Positions 16,509 to 24,089 of a stretch of DNA of 64,000 nt are shown piece after piece. The stretch lies in the IMG/VR virus record IMGVR_UViG_3300009529_002382, positions 1 through 64,000 of that record; one strand, 5' to 3'. A model generated the notes under the pieces. That model worked only from the letters and a program-made list of their open reading frames with translations. It ran no database searches and was not told the origin of the DNA. The position numbers were made by a program, and so were the translations under genes. The DNA is from a virus. Numbering within the stretch: position 1 is the first letter of the stretch; the number at the start of each line of letters is the position of its first letter.

Positions 16509-16797
16509 TTAATCTGTCTTTAATTTTTTCCAGAAAATCACTATAAAAATTGACAAGAATGATGTCTTCGTTGCAATATATTCCAAAATCGATGTCGCCC
16601 TTAATATCATACCATACGACGCGATACCACGTCCCACCATTGCCATTAAACCCTGTGTCCTCCACACGGCCCAAAGTCCCAGGATCGCTTGCTAAACCAC
16701 AGGTCACGATATCACCTATTTTAAATTGCATAGGATTCACTGGTTTTTCTTTTTTTCGCGGCGAAAAAAGTTTCAATAGTTTTTGTAGTATCTTCAT
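16501..16797 (-). CDS. SH3-like mini-protein with KIKDRL tail and basic N-terminal extension
   Basis: 98 residues. The first 22 residues are basic and hydrophobic (ILQKLLKLFSPRKKEK), an extension not seen in other members. Then comes the standard front: FKIGDIVTCGLASDPGTLGRV, a WYRVVWYD strand and the tail SDFLEKIKDRLNG. The extension could be an amphipathic membrane- or protein-binding helix. It starts in an ATGA overlap with its upstream neighbour, which provides AAGGA from within its own tag codons. Confidence 0.75.
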   Translation of the reverse strand: MKILQKLLKLFSPRKKEKPVNPMQFKIGDIVTCGLASDPGTLGRVEDTGFNGNGGTWYRVVWYDIKGDIDFGIYCNEDIILVNFYSDFLEKIKDRLNG

Positions 16798-17024
16798 TCT
16801 ATTCTATCCTTAATTTTTTCTTGGAATTCTTCATAATATATATCAGTTTTTCGTAAATCGTCAGGATGATGTGAACAATACGCACCAAATTCAGATCCTA
16901 AAGATACACGCCAAAATACAGTATAATCATTTTTGTTATATATCGTATGTACAATGCCAATTCCTTTGTCCATCCCCTTATGACGAACTGCATCTCCACA
17001 ACACAATTTAACAGTATTAGTCAT
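16794..17024 (-). CDS. SH3-like mini-protein with KIKDRL tail
   Basis: 76 residues: LCCGDAVRHKGMDKGIGIVHTIY, a YTVFWRVSL strand, a loop with paired histidines, and the tail EEFQEKIKDRIE. The GD-turn plus YxVxW arrangement is common to the array. The start codon lies in the end of the upstream member, whose tag codons (GATAGG) supply its probable ribosome-binding site. Function is unknown. Confidence 0.75.
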   Translation of the reverse strand: MTNTVKLCCGDAVRHKGMDKGIGIVHTIYNKNDYTVFWRVSLGSEFGAYCSHHPDDLRKTDIYYEEFQEKIKDRIE

Positions 17025-17280
17025 CTAACCTATCTTCCATCTTTTTTTTAAATTCACTATGCGATTTTATCCCGTTCAACAATTGTTGTCTTTTTTTATT
17101 GAATGTTTTCCTCAAATCGGCTGCACGACATAATGTTGTCCCTTCCTGTTCCCAATCGACACCATACATTTTTGGACGATATCCAAGTGGACGAAATATT
17201 TTGTCAACAATCCCTTTACCCCAATGAGAAAATATGCAATGATAGACTTCAGCACCAAGATATAAGTCTTTATGTCTCAT
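17017..17280 (-). CDS. SH3-like mini-protein with divergent KIKDRL tail
   Basis: 87 residues. The front (YLGAEVYHCIFSHWGKGIVDKI, YGVDWEQEG) keeps the strand pattern. A longer charged linker of about 25 residues precedes a divergent tail, SEFKKKMEDRLDD, in which I-K is replaced by M-E. This copy shows that the tail tolerates change at the third to fifth positions while keeping F, K, D/E and R-L. It overlaps neighbours by four and eight bases. Confidence 0.7.
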   Translation of the reverse strand: MRHKDLYLGAEVYHCIFSHWGKGIVDKIFRPLGYRPKMYGVDWEQEGTTLCRAADLRKTFNKKRQQLLNGIKSHSEFKKKMEDRLDD

Positions 17281-17525
17281 ACTAATCTGTCTTTTATTTT
17301 TTCGCGAAATTCATACCACAAAGCATATATTTTATCATCATTGATCCGACATAATTCTTTATCTTTATGATGACCCATCTTTTTTTTTCTTTTCTTCCAA
17401 GATACATCGTAAGATATCTTTTTAAACAAACCGAATAAGATATATGTACAATATATGGAACAAATTTTACCTGAACCGTATAAATGATATTTTTTATGAC
17501 AAACTGAATCACCACAGCTAAACAT
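17277..17525 (-). CDS. SH3-like mini-protein with KIKDRL tail
   Basis: 82 residues: FSCGDSVCHKKYHLYGSGKICSI, then YDVSWKKRKKK, and the tail YEFREKIKDRLV. It is lysine-rich in the middle. A competing frame over the same bases encodes a 73-residue peptide without the family pattern and is judged a shadow. It overlaps both neighbours. Confidence 0.7.
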   Translation of the reverse strand: MFSCGDSVCHKKYHLYGSGKICSIYCTYILFGLFKKISYDVSWKKRKKKMGHHKDKELCRINDDKIYALWYEFREKIKDRLV

Positions 17526-17763
17526 TTAATCTCTCTTTAATTTTTTCGCGAAAATCAGTATAGGAACTAAGGTGGATTTCAGATTCATACTGGGTTTGAG
17601 GTAGAGAGAATTCATTATCAAAATTTTCCCATAGGACGGTATACCTAGTACCGCTACAACTATCAGGTGGAATGATTTCACTTATACAACCAATGTTTTC
17701 ACCATTATCACAACCCGAGTAATGATATACCCAATCTCCAACTTCTAATTTATCACCATCCAT
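17518..17763 (-). CDS. SH3-like mini-protein with KIKDRL tail
   Basis: 81 residues: LEVGDWVYHYSGCDNGENIGCISEI, then RYTVLWENFDNEFSL and the tail TDFREKIKERLNV. Its front and tail are the closest in the window to the interrupted gene that follows at 17763-18017, with GDWV and TDFREKIKERL shared. This suggests a recent duplication of that pair. Confidence 0.75.
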   Translation of the reverse strand: MDGDKLEVGDWVYHYSGCDNGENIGCISEIIPPDSCSGTRYTVLWENFDNEFSLPQTQYESEIHLSSYTDFREKIKERLNV

Positions 17764-18017
17764 TATTTTTCCAACCTCTCTTTAATTTTTTCGCGAAAAT
17801 CAGTATAACTCAACTCGCCTAGTTCTGACTCAGAATACGAACCAGCAGTGAATGAAAAACTGTCTTTCGCTGGCCACTGTACGTCGTATACAGTATTATT
17901 TTTGACACCATAAAAAGTCCCCGTTTCGCCAACCGCAATATTTTGTCCGGATCTATCCCGTCCTTTTTAAAAACAAACAACCCAATCACCAATTTCAAAT
18001 TTATCACCCTTCATCAT
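17763..18017 (-). pseudogene. KIKDRL-tail mini-protein interrupted by an in-frame TAA
   Basis: Starting at 18017 the frame reads MMKGDKFEIGDWVVCF, meets TAA at 17967-17969, then continues in the same frame for 67 codons with clear family features (GETGTFYGV, YDVQWPAKD) and ends in TDFREKIKERLEK. One base change (for example AAA to TAA) explains the interruption. Either the gene is inactivated, the stop is read through, or the base is an assembly error. TAA ends other genes here, so reassignment is unlikely. A competing out-of-frame reading of 62 residues lacks the family pattern. Confidence 0.7.
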
Positions 18018-18229
18018 AATCTCTCTTTTATTCTATCTAAAAAATCAGTATAATCACAAAAAGTTAATTCATTCTTATAATATATAAAATCATATCCATC
18101 TAACCAATAGACGTGATACATAGTATCATCAAGGCTGTCGGTAATAATATCCCTAATATCGCCAATGATCGCTGGATCATCTCTATGAAGAACCAAATCA
18201 CCAATATTATACTTATCACCAATCATCAC
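18014..18229 (-). CDS. SH3-like mini-protein with KIKDRL tail
   Basis: 71 residues: YNIGDLVLHRDDPAIIGDIRDI, YHVYWLDGYDF, and the tail TDFLDRIKERL ending exactly at the C-terminus. It is the first member of the second array in transcription order. Its start shares a base with the end of the UvrD-type helicase gene, so the array is probably co-transcribed with replication genes. Confidence 0.75.
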   Translation of the reverse strand: MMIGDKYNIGDLVLHRDDPAIIGDIRDIITDSLDDTMYHVYWLDGYDFIYYKNELTFCDYTDFLDRIKERL

Positions 18230-20127
18230 TATTTCTCAAGCAATCCAGCCTCATATAAAAACTGACTAGGATCAACATGTCGCGATTGCATCACGCCACT
18301 TTTGTCTCTATATTTTCTAGTCTTATTATAACTTATAAATAAATTTTTCTTTGCTCTTGTCATCGCAACATAAGCAATCCTTCTTTCCTCGGCTTCCGCT
18401 TCTTGATAATCATCAGATTCTAATAATGCCCTGCTATGAGGTAATATGTTTTGTTCCACACCTGGGAGGAATATAATTTCGCTTTCTGTTCCTTTTGCCG
18501 AGTGGATGGATTGTAAAGTGACAAAATTTTCCTCATTTTCTTTATCAGCAGAAGAAATCAAAGCGATGTTCTGTAAATATTTCTCTAGACTTTTATTCTT
18601 CTCACCAAAAGAAGTCGCACTGTCAATCAATTCCTTGACGTTATCGATCCTATCCTGATGGTCTTCTGGGCTGTTATTAGTCAATATGTCATTATAGCCC
18701 AACTTCTCGGTAATACGGCTCAGACAGTCCCCTGCGTGCGTCTGATGGTAGTCAAAATCAAATGCGTCCCGGATCTTGAGAGCTGTGTTGTTAATTGTTC
18801 TACTAACATCATAATTTTCTATTCTTCTACATAATTGTAAAACATCCAAATCATTTGCTTCTGCCAACTTTTCCATTTTACTTATAGTAACAGCACCCAC
18901 GCCGTTAAATAGACTTGCTACACGGTCAAATGCCAACAAATCTCCAGGATTAGATATAAATTTCAACATAGACAAGCAATCTCGTATTTCTCTTCTGTCA
19001 AAAAAGGAGGGACCACCTATCACCACAAAAGGTATACCAACATGACTGAATGATGTCTGTAATTCTAAAGACAACCTGTTAAGCCTATAAAGAACAGCAC
19101 AATCTGAATACTCCCACCCATAGTCCTCTACAATCTCTTTGATTTTGTGTGCTATTCCCATCGCTTCTTCATATGGTTCATAATAAACTTCGCAAGAAAC
19201 AGGAGAACCGCTTATGTTGTCAGTCTCCATGTCACCTCCCATATGAGTAGAATTATGTTTAATCAACTTATCAGAACAGGCAACGATCTCTGGTGTGGAA
19301 CGGTAATTTTTTTCTAGCGGAATTTTTTTACAATCAGGGTAGTCTCTTAGAAAATCCAATATGTTTTGATATCTAGCATTTCTAAAGCGGTACACACTTT
19401 GCGAAATATCTCCAGTTATAAATATATTTTTATATTTATCTCCAACCGACTTAACTAAATAAAATTGGATATAGTTCGTATCCTGGCATTCATCAACTAA
19501 AATATACTTCATCTTAGTCTGAAATTTTTTTAACAACACTGGATCTGCTTCAAATAATTTGACAGTCTCATACAAAAGCCCGCTAAAATCAATAATGTTC
19601 TGTTTTTTTATTTCCTCTAGATATGTTTGTGCTATTTTACAATCTATGGCATCATCAAATCTATCTAATAAATCTTGTTCAGACTCTAAATTCTCTCTCC
19701 AATGATTTACAGAATTCATAATGTGATAATACTTGATATCACTCTTTTTAACATAACCAAGAGATTTCCCAATTGAAACAATCATGTCTTCTTGGTTTTT
19801 TTGGTCAAAAATAGTATAATTATCTGAATAGCCTATTTTTGAACCATATCTTCTAAGAATTGAAGCACACAAAGAATGAAAAGTCCCGATAAAAAACTTA
19901 GATTTATGTAAACCGACTTTTTCTACTATTCTTTCTCTCATTTCTTTGGCCGCTTTGTTTGTAAAAGTCAAACATAAAAGATTTTGAGGAATAATACCTT
20001 TATTATTGATCAGATTTGCTACTCTTTCAGTAATAACTGTAGTCTTACCACTGCCAGGGCATGACGTTACGAAGGCCGGGCCATCGATGTGATTAATCGC
20101 TTTTATCTGTTGATTGTTTAGTTTCAT
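18229..20127 (-). CDS. UvrD/Rep-type superfamily 1 DNA helicase
   Basis: The start at 20127 gives the usual family opening MKLNNQQIKAINHIDGPAF; a longer frame to 20172 would overlap the upstream gene more. In the 632-residue product, motif I is SCPGSGKTT (residues 22-30), motif Ia LTFTNKAA, motif II LVDECQDT (210-217), motif III TGDISQSVYRFR, motif IV near LEKNYRS, and C-terminal LQSIHSAKGTESEIIF and YVAMTRAKKNL. These are the full set for a 3'-5' helicase of the UvrD/Rep/PcrA group. Likely roles are phage DNA repair, recombination or replication restart. Confidence 0.93.
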   Translation of the reverse strand: MKLNNQQIKAINHIDGPAFVTSCPGSGKTTVITERVANLINNKGIIPQNLLCLTFTNKAAKEMRERIVEKVGLHKSKFFIGTFHSLCASILRRYGSKIGYSDNYTIFDQKNQEDMIVSIGKSLGYVKKSDIKYYHIMNSVNHWRENLESEQDLLDRFDDAIDCKIAQTYLEEIKKQNIIDFSGLLYETVKLFEADPVLLKKFQTKMKYILVDECQDTNYIQFYLVKSVGDKYKNIFITGDISQSVYRFRNARYQNILDFLRDYPDCKKIPLEKNYRSTPEIVACSDKLIKHNSTHMGGDMETDNISGSPVSCEVYYEPYEEAMGIAHKIKEIVEDYGWEYSDCAVLYRLNRLSLELQTSFSHVGIPFVVIGGPSFFDRREIRDCLSMLKFISNPGDLLAFDRVASLFNGVGAVTISKMEKLAEANDLDVLQLCRRIENYDVSRTINNTALKIRDAFDFDYHQTHAGDCLSRITEKLGYNDILTNNSPEDHQDRIDNVKELIDSATSFGEKNKSLEKYLQNIALISSADKENEENFVTLQSIHSAKGTESEIIFLPGVEQNILPHSRALLESDDYQEAEAEERRIAYVAMTRAKKNLFISYNKTRKYRDKSGVMQSRHVDPSQFLYEAGLLEK

Positions 20128-20524
20128 CAGTTTCTTTTGGAAAGCTATACCATGCTGCAAAATTATTCTCATTTAAATCATCCGGAAAATCTTCTGGATA
20201 TCTTTCTTTGAGAATTTGTACAGCAGCACCGTAAGGATATTTCATCATCTTTAGTCTTTCCTTCTCCATTATAGCAGAGAATTGACTGGTTGTCAACTTC
20301 TCAAGGGCCTTCATTTCATATTCCTGGACATTACTTGTCATCTCCATAGATATGGTTTTGCCTTCTATTTTCTTACAATTTTTTGTCGCTATATTCGTTG
20401 TTGTTTCACCTGCATCCATAACCAAAGTTTTCGTTTCATTATTATCCAGAAATGTAACTTCTAACACCAAAACATTATAGTCTTCTCTGTAAGATGCTTT
20501 ATCTATTCTTGTTTTTCTAGTCAT
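20093..20524 (-). CDS. Hypothetical protein
   Basis: 143 residues. The N-terminal 60 residues are beta-like (YNVLVLEVTFLDNNETKTLVMDAGE), then a helical, methionine-rich middle (SAIMEKERLKMMKYP) and a polar tail. No family is recognised. It overlaps both neighbours: four bases with the cysteine-cluster gene upstream and about 35 with the helicase. This packing between DNA-metabolism genes suggests an accessory role there. Confidence 0.6.
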   Translation of the reverse strand: MTRKTRIDKASYREDYNVLVLEVTFLDNNETKTLVMDAGETTTNIATKNCKKIEGKTISMEMTSNVQEYEMKALEKLTTSQFSAIMEKERLKMMKYPYGAAVQILKERYPEDFPDDLNENNFAAWYSFPKETDETKQSTDKSD

Positions 20525-21231
20525 AAATTGTTTTTTACCAAATCGAGAATTGTTTCGATGACCTTTTGTTTTTCTATCACTTCACCAAATTTCCGAACTT
20601 CAGATAAATTCTCCAATAAATAATCAGGTAGATAAAAAATCAGCAAGTGGTCGTGATAAGTTCTATATGTTCCACCCGGTTCGTCATTAATTTGTTTTTT
20701 ATCAATGCCTATATACTTCTCAATATTTATGAGTTCATCCCACCATTTATCAGTATCCTCAGTAGTCACTTCATGTCCATTTGTCGTTTTTACTAAATCA
20801 CATTGATCTCGAAATTTTACTATTTCATCTTTATATTTTTCTCGAATCTTTTTTAACCTCTCGCCGAATTCTTCTTTAGGAGTAATTCCGTAAACGAAAC
20901 AATTAAAGGGCCTTTTCCCATGAATCTTGCACAATTTTGTTTCTTTATCCCAAAAAATACATCCTTTTATCAATTCTTTACTCAAATAATGCTTTAGGCT
21001 TTTTTCGAATAATTTAAGAAAATCTTCTTCTTCCCAATTCTTCAAAATAAAGTCTAAAGCCCTTAAAAATTCGCAATATAAAACTTGAGGTGATTGTGTT
21101 AAACAGCACCATCCGCCACATGAATCTAGATTTTTCATACATCCTTTTGTATCCGGAATTTTATGATACAAATTGGCCAACTTGCTAAAAGATGGTTTGG
21201 CATTTTTCGTGATGTAATAAAAACGGCTCAT
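20521..21231 (-). CDS. YkgJ-like cysteine-cluster protein
   Basis: 236 residues. Two cysteine groups, CMKNLDSCGGWCC near residue 31 and GCIFWDKETKLCKIHGKRPFNCFVYG near residue 95, match the putative zinc/iron-chelating YkgJ (UPF0153) family: CxxC-type cluster with CC, then C-P/I-F and a later C-x-I-x-x-x-R-P-x-x-C. Function of the family is unsettled. The C-terminal 100 residues are helical and charged. Confidence 0.65.
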   Translation of the reverse strand: MSRFYYITKNAKPSFSKLANLYHKIPDTKGCMKNLDSCGGWCCLTQSPQVLYCEFLRALDFILKNWEEEDFLKLFEKSLKHYLSKELIKGCIFWDKETKLCKIHGKRPFNCFVYGITPKEEFGERLKKIREKYKDEIVKFRDQCDLVKTTNGHEVTTEDTDKWWDELINIEKYIGIDKKQINDEPGGTYRTYHDHLLIFYLPDYLLENLSEVRKFGEVIEKQKVIETILDLVKNNL

Positions 21232-21247
21232 AAATAGCTCAAATGGC

Positions 21248-21850
21248 TCAAAAATCTAAATTGTCATAATTTTCTACACTGGCCTTCTTAGGTTCATCGT
21301 GTTCTTCAACAATGTCAGGCTCTTCAATATCAACATCAGTACCATAGGCAATTTTAAGATTCTTTTCTGGAGGGTCGAAAGATACACAATCAGGAATTGT
21401 GTCTCCTGTTTTTTTCCACATATCCAAAATAGAATCCAATTCTTTTTTAACAACAGAATTTTTTTCTACAATTACCTTTTCCCATATTTCATCACCCTGC
21501 TTTTCAAGGAAAGTAATAAGCTCATCTTCATTATCAATGACCCATTTCCCTTTTCGATTAATGACTGATACTTTTCCCACTCCTGGAAAATTCAACGATT
21601 TGTTAGATGTTTTTTCCATAGTGTTCATAACTACTTCTTCAAGTATTTTGATTTGACCTACCCATTTCAGGATTTCAGACTTGAGAGATGCTGCTCGTTG
21701 TCTCTTTAATTCTTCGAGAAACTTAATTTTATCTCTCATATTTTTGATAGACGCAATAACATCTTCGATCTCAAATTCTGATTCTAATGCTTCAGTCCCA
21801 CCTGCTGCTAATAAGTCTGCTATTTTTTTACCATTTATAATGTGAAGCAT
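21248..21850 (-). CDS. Gam-like coiled-coil protein with acidic C-terminal tip
   Basis: 200 residues. Residues 25-80 form a charged heptad-rich helix (SIKNMRDKIKFLEELKRQRA). They are followed by FPGVGKVSVINRKGKWVIDNEDELITFL, a pattern seen in Mu Gam/host-nuclease-inhibitor and related phage proteins, which bind DNA ends or block RecBCD. The C-terminus is acidic and ends in ENYDNLDF. The same NLDF tip ends the SSB-like protein at 25493, suggesting a shared partner. The Gam assignment is by pattern and moderately sure. Confidence 0.55.
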   Translation of the reverse strand: MLHIINGKKIADLLAAGGTEALESEFEIEDVIASIKNMRDKIKFLEELKRQRAASLKSEILKWVGQIKILEEVVMNTMEKTSNKSLNFPGVGKVSVINRKGKWVIDNEDELITFLEKQGDEIWEKVIVEKNSVVKKELDSILDMWKKTGDTIPDCVSFDPPEKNLKIAYGTDVDIEEPDIVEEHDEPKKASVENYDNLDF

Positions 21851-21868
21851 AAATCTCTCCAGTTAAAC

Positions 21869-21894
21869 TTCTGGGGGCCACTCGGCCCCCAGAA
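21869..21894. terminator. Strong GC-rich hairpin between SpoVS and Gam-like genes
   Basis: A perfect 11-base-pair inverted repeat (TTCTGGGGGCC, four-base loop, GGCCCCCAGAA) stands out in very AT-rich DNA. On the minus strand it lies just after the SpoVS gene and before the GGAG ribosome-binding site of the Gam-like gene. There is no U-run directly after it on the minus strand, so it may act as a weak terminator, a transcript-end stabiliser or an attenuator. Confidence 0.6.
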
Positions 21895-21912
21895 ACTCCC
21901 TTTCTCTCTGCT

Positions 21913-22272
21913 TTAATCTTCTTCCTCTGCAATATCTACTGAATCCTTCAATTCAAGGACAATGGCAGTTCTACTCATTCCGTCCTGGAACGAAACTGTT
22001 TGATAAGCTGGAGATGATCGTAAATCTACGCCTTGTGCTTCCAGATTACCACGAGCAATTGCGTGTGCATAAACCGCATTTCCAATTGCCCCCTTACCAA
22101 TACATCTTAGCCTAACTACGCCATGCTTCATTAAAACAGTGCTAATTGCTGTTGCCAACTCTTTAACATATGTCTTATTTTTAGTCTTCTCGACTGTAGC
22201 CCCCTTAACTAACAATAGGGCCTCATCATCTGAATCGTCATACACCTTCTTTTCTTTTGCTTCACTCTCCAT
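21913..22272 (-). CDS. SpoVS-like (Alba-fold) protein
   Basis: 119 residues. After a charged start of 20 residues the rest follows stage V sporulation protein S closely: LLVKGATVEKTKNKTYVKELA, VVRLRCIGKGAIGNAVYAHAIARG, GVDLRSSPAYQTV and SRTAIVLELK. SpoVS is a small Alba-like, probably nucleic-acid-binding regulator of sporulation and division in bacteria. In a phage it may act as a nucleoid-associated or RNA-binding protein. It lies upstream of the Gam-like gene, separated by a strong hairpin. Confidence 0.85.
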   Translation of the reverse strand: MESEAKEKKVYDDSDDEALLLVKGATVEKTKNKTYVKELATAISTVLMKHGVVRLRCIGKGAIGNAVYAHAIARGNLEAQGVDLRSSPAYQTVSFQDGMSRTAIVLELKDSVDIAEEED

Positions 22273-22339
22273 AATCTCACTCCTTTTCGTTCAATAATTA
22301 ATGGTTCTGTGAATCACTAAATATCTTTCGGCATTTTAT

Positions 22340-23356
22340 TTAATCTTCCAGCAAATGTCCGTAGAAATTTTTCCTTTTTTCATCTAATTTATCATCTTTC
22401 CATGCTGTCGCAAAACAATGTTTCTTAAAAGCACAGTTTTTGCAACCCCATCCCGTGTTTTTTTCAGGTCTTGGTGGAGGGAGTAAACATAAAGGTTTAC
22501 CGTCTCCGTTCTTTAACAAAGCCATTTCCATCATTAATTTAGCCTGTCTCTGTATCAATGCCCAACTTTTATCATCCCTTTCGATCTTGTAAGCTTTAGT
22601 ATAAGAATTATTTTTACATTCGTAGATTAAAATACCAAATTCACAATCTAATAAATGAGCGTAGATAGTCAACTGAATCTGATACCCAAAAGACGGTGGT
22701 TTACCGAATTTATCCAAACCGTCAAAACCATTTTGATTAATGGTCTTCATATCGACTACAACAGGTTTCTTAGGCAGAGTATCCATGTTAAAACTTTTTA
22801 TGATGCCATCGAATCTATCTGGATTAAATCTAGAAAAATCCAGAATAATATCAGCGTGTCCAAACATATTGTATTCAGGAGCAGAGACGCTCACTTCATT
22901 ATAAGCAAATTTAGTAGAGCCACAAACGCATTTATCTGGTTTGAAACATCCTTGCAGATCATCTTTACCATAGACCCTTAGATTTTTCGACACATCCAAT
23001 ATATCTTGAAATACACCATCATCATCGATTTGACGACACATCGGATTAATACATTGCCAAACACCACGCAAGACACCAAGACCATCGAAATACTTTTCCC
23101 AACGACTCTGCATATTATGACCTTTTTCCCATAACCTCAATACTCTGGAATCGTGATCCTCTTCTATGACTTTAATATATCCTTTTGCTGCGTATGCTTT
23201 ATATTGCATCTCTCTCAAACATTTTCCGAATGCAGAAGGATGATAAATATCGTATTTTCTATCTGGAGCGGTTTTTTCTTTCCATCTAACGAATGTATCG
23301 ACAGCACCTAAAACGGATTCGACAGCAGGACTATTCTTTTGTTTTCCTGTAATCAT
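22340..23356 (-). CDS. Cas4/RecB-like PD-(D/E)XK nuclease with cysteine cluster
   Basis: 338 residues. Catalytic core residues are visible: GHADIILD (H and D of motif I-II), VVVDMKT (D-x-K of motif III) and YQIQLTIYAHLL (the Q/Y motif). One cysteine near residue 49 (FGKCLREMQY) and three near the end (GWGCKNCAFKKHC) form the four-cysteine iron-sulfur site of Cas4/AddB-type exonucleases. It is placed between SpoVS and primase genes, so a role in recombination or end processing is likely. No cas1 or CRISPR array is seen nearby. Confidence 0.85.
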   Translation of the reverse strand: MITGKQKNSPAVESVLGAVDTFVRWKEKTAPDRKYDIYHPSAFGKCLREMQYKAYAAKGYIKVIEEDHDSRVLRLWEKGHNMQSRWEKYFDGLGVLRGVWQCINPMCRQIDDDGVFQDILDVSKNLRVYGKDDLQGCFKPDKCVCGSTKFAYNEVSVSAPEYNMFGHADIILDFSRFNPDRFDGIIKSFNMDTLPKKPVVVDMKTINQNGFDGLDKFGKPPSFGYQIQLTIYAHLLDCEFGILIYECKNNSYTKAYKIERDDKSWALIQRQAKLMMEMALLKNGDGKPLCLLPPPRPEKNTGWGCKNCAFKKHCFATAWKDDKLDEKRKNFYGHLLED

Positions 23357-23360
23357 TAAT

Positions 23361-24089
23361 TTACTCCATGTTATAGTAATTTTTCTTTGACTTTTTCAAC
23401 ACATCTATAAAGGCTTTTCTTCCATCTGCTTTTATATAATCATCAGGGTCCATACCCTTCGGAAGAAATACAGGAATCAATCTGACATCCAAAAACGCTC
23501 TATTGAAAAATTTAGCAATTGGAACTTTCTGTAACCTTCTTATAGCAGTCAGCCCAGCTTCATCGGAATCAAATGTGAGATACATTTCTTTACAATAACG
23601 TCTTAAGAGAGCAATCTGATGTAATTGAGGAGCACTACCATTAACACAAACAGAACAAGAAATATCATATTGATGTAATTTGATCACATCGAACTCTCCC
23701 TCGACTAGAATTGCTTTTTTATTCTTAATAATACTCGATTTAGCAACATCTAATCCATATAGATAACAACCCTTTTGATAGCTTTCATGCCAAAAGGGAC
23801 GGTGACAACCTTGTCTCCAGTCCCTTGACGAAAAAGCCACTAAATCACCATACTGATTTTTGATAGGCAACATGATTCTACCAGCTAATTCGTGCGTCTC
23901 TCCCAAACAGTTTCTAATCCTTGAAGGCATGTAACCAACGGAAAATTTTTCCAGTGTTTCTCTATCGAACTTTCTGACTTTTATCAAATAGTTCAATGCT
24001 TCCTGAGATTCTGGTTCGCCGGAAAAAAGTTCCTCTTGGCTAACCTGCAAGATCTTATATCTCTCCAACTCCGGGATCTGATTCCTCAT
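23361..24089 (-). CDS. DnaG-type primase, TOPRIM catalytic part
   Basis: 242 residues matching the core of bacterial DnaG without the zinc domain. It has MLPIKNQYGDLVAFSSRDW, KKAILVEGEFDVIKLHQ (the TOPRIM glutamate), MYLTFDSDEAGLTAIRR (the DxD metal-binding pair) and a C-terminal GMDPDDYI. It lacks the CHC2 zinc finger, which is found in a separate gene at 35555-36166. The C-terminal helicase-binding domain is also missing. It overlaps the RecA gene end by 35 bases; the ATG at 24089 has GAGGA at proper spacing. Confidence 0.88.
   Translation of the reverse strand: MRNQIPELERYKILQVSQEELFSGEPESQEALNYLIKVRKFDRETLEKFSVGYMPSRIRNCLGETHELAGRIMLPIKNQYGDLVAFSSRDWRQGCHRPFWHESYQKGCYLYGLDVAKSSIIKNKKAILVEGEFDVIKLHQYDISCSVCVNGSAPQLHQIALLRRYCKEMYLTFDSDEAGLTAIRRLQKVPIAKFFNRAFLDVRLIPVFLPKGMDPDDYIKADGRKAFIDVLKKSKKNYYNME

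Larger units (their letters stand above)
16501..18229 (-). repeat. KIKDRL-tail array 2 (seven genes)
   Basis: Seven consecutive small genes each end in a coding segment for the same helix. Tag-coding stretches are at 16510-16536, 16800-16826, 17026-17052, 17283-17309, 17527-17553, 17772-17798 and 18017-18043. Consensus is F-x-[DEK]-[KR]-[IM]-[KE]-[DE]-R-[LI]. Front domains have diverged strongly while the tail is held, and synonymous codons vary among copies (TTT/TTC, AAA/AAG, GAT/GAC/GAG). Starts and stops of adjacent genes overlap throughout, so the array is probably one transcript. Confidence 0.85.

Noticed and set aside
17763-18017. TAA reassigned to an amino acid
   Set aside because: TAA, TAG and TGA all end well-supported genes here; only this gene has an internal TAA.
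8885-18229. Direct repeats in the two arrays as a CRISPR array
   Set aside because: Repeats are in frame at the ends of genes, spaced 190-300 bases apart, and encode a conserved peptide.
20128-20172. UvrD helicase start at 20172
   Set aside because: It adds 15 residues absent from the family and a larger overlap with the upstream gene.
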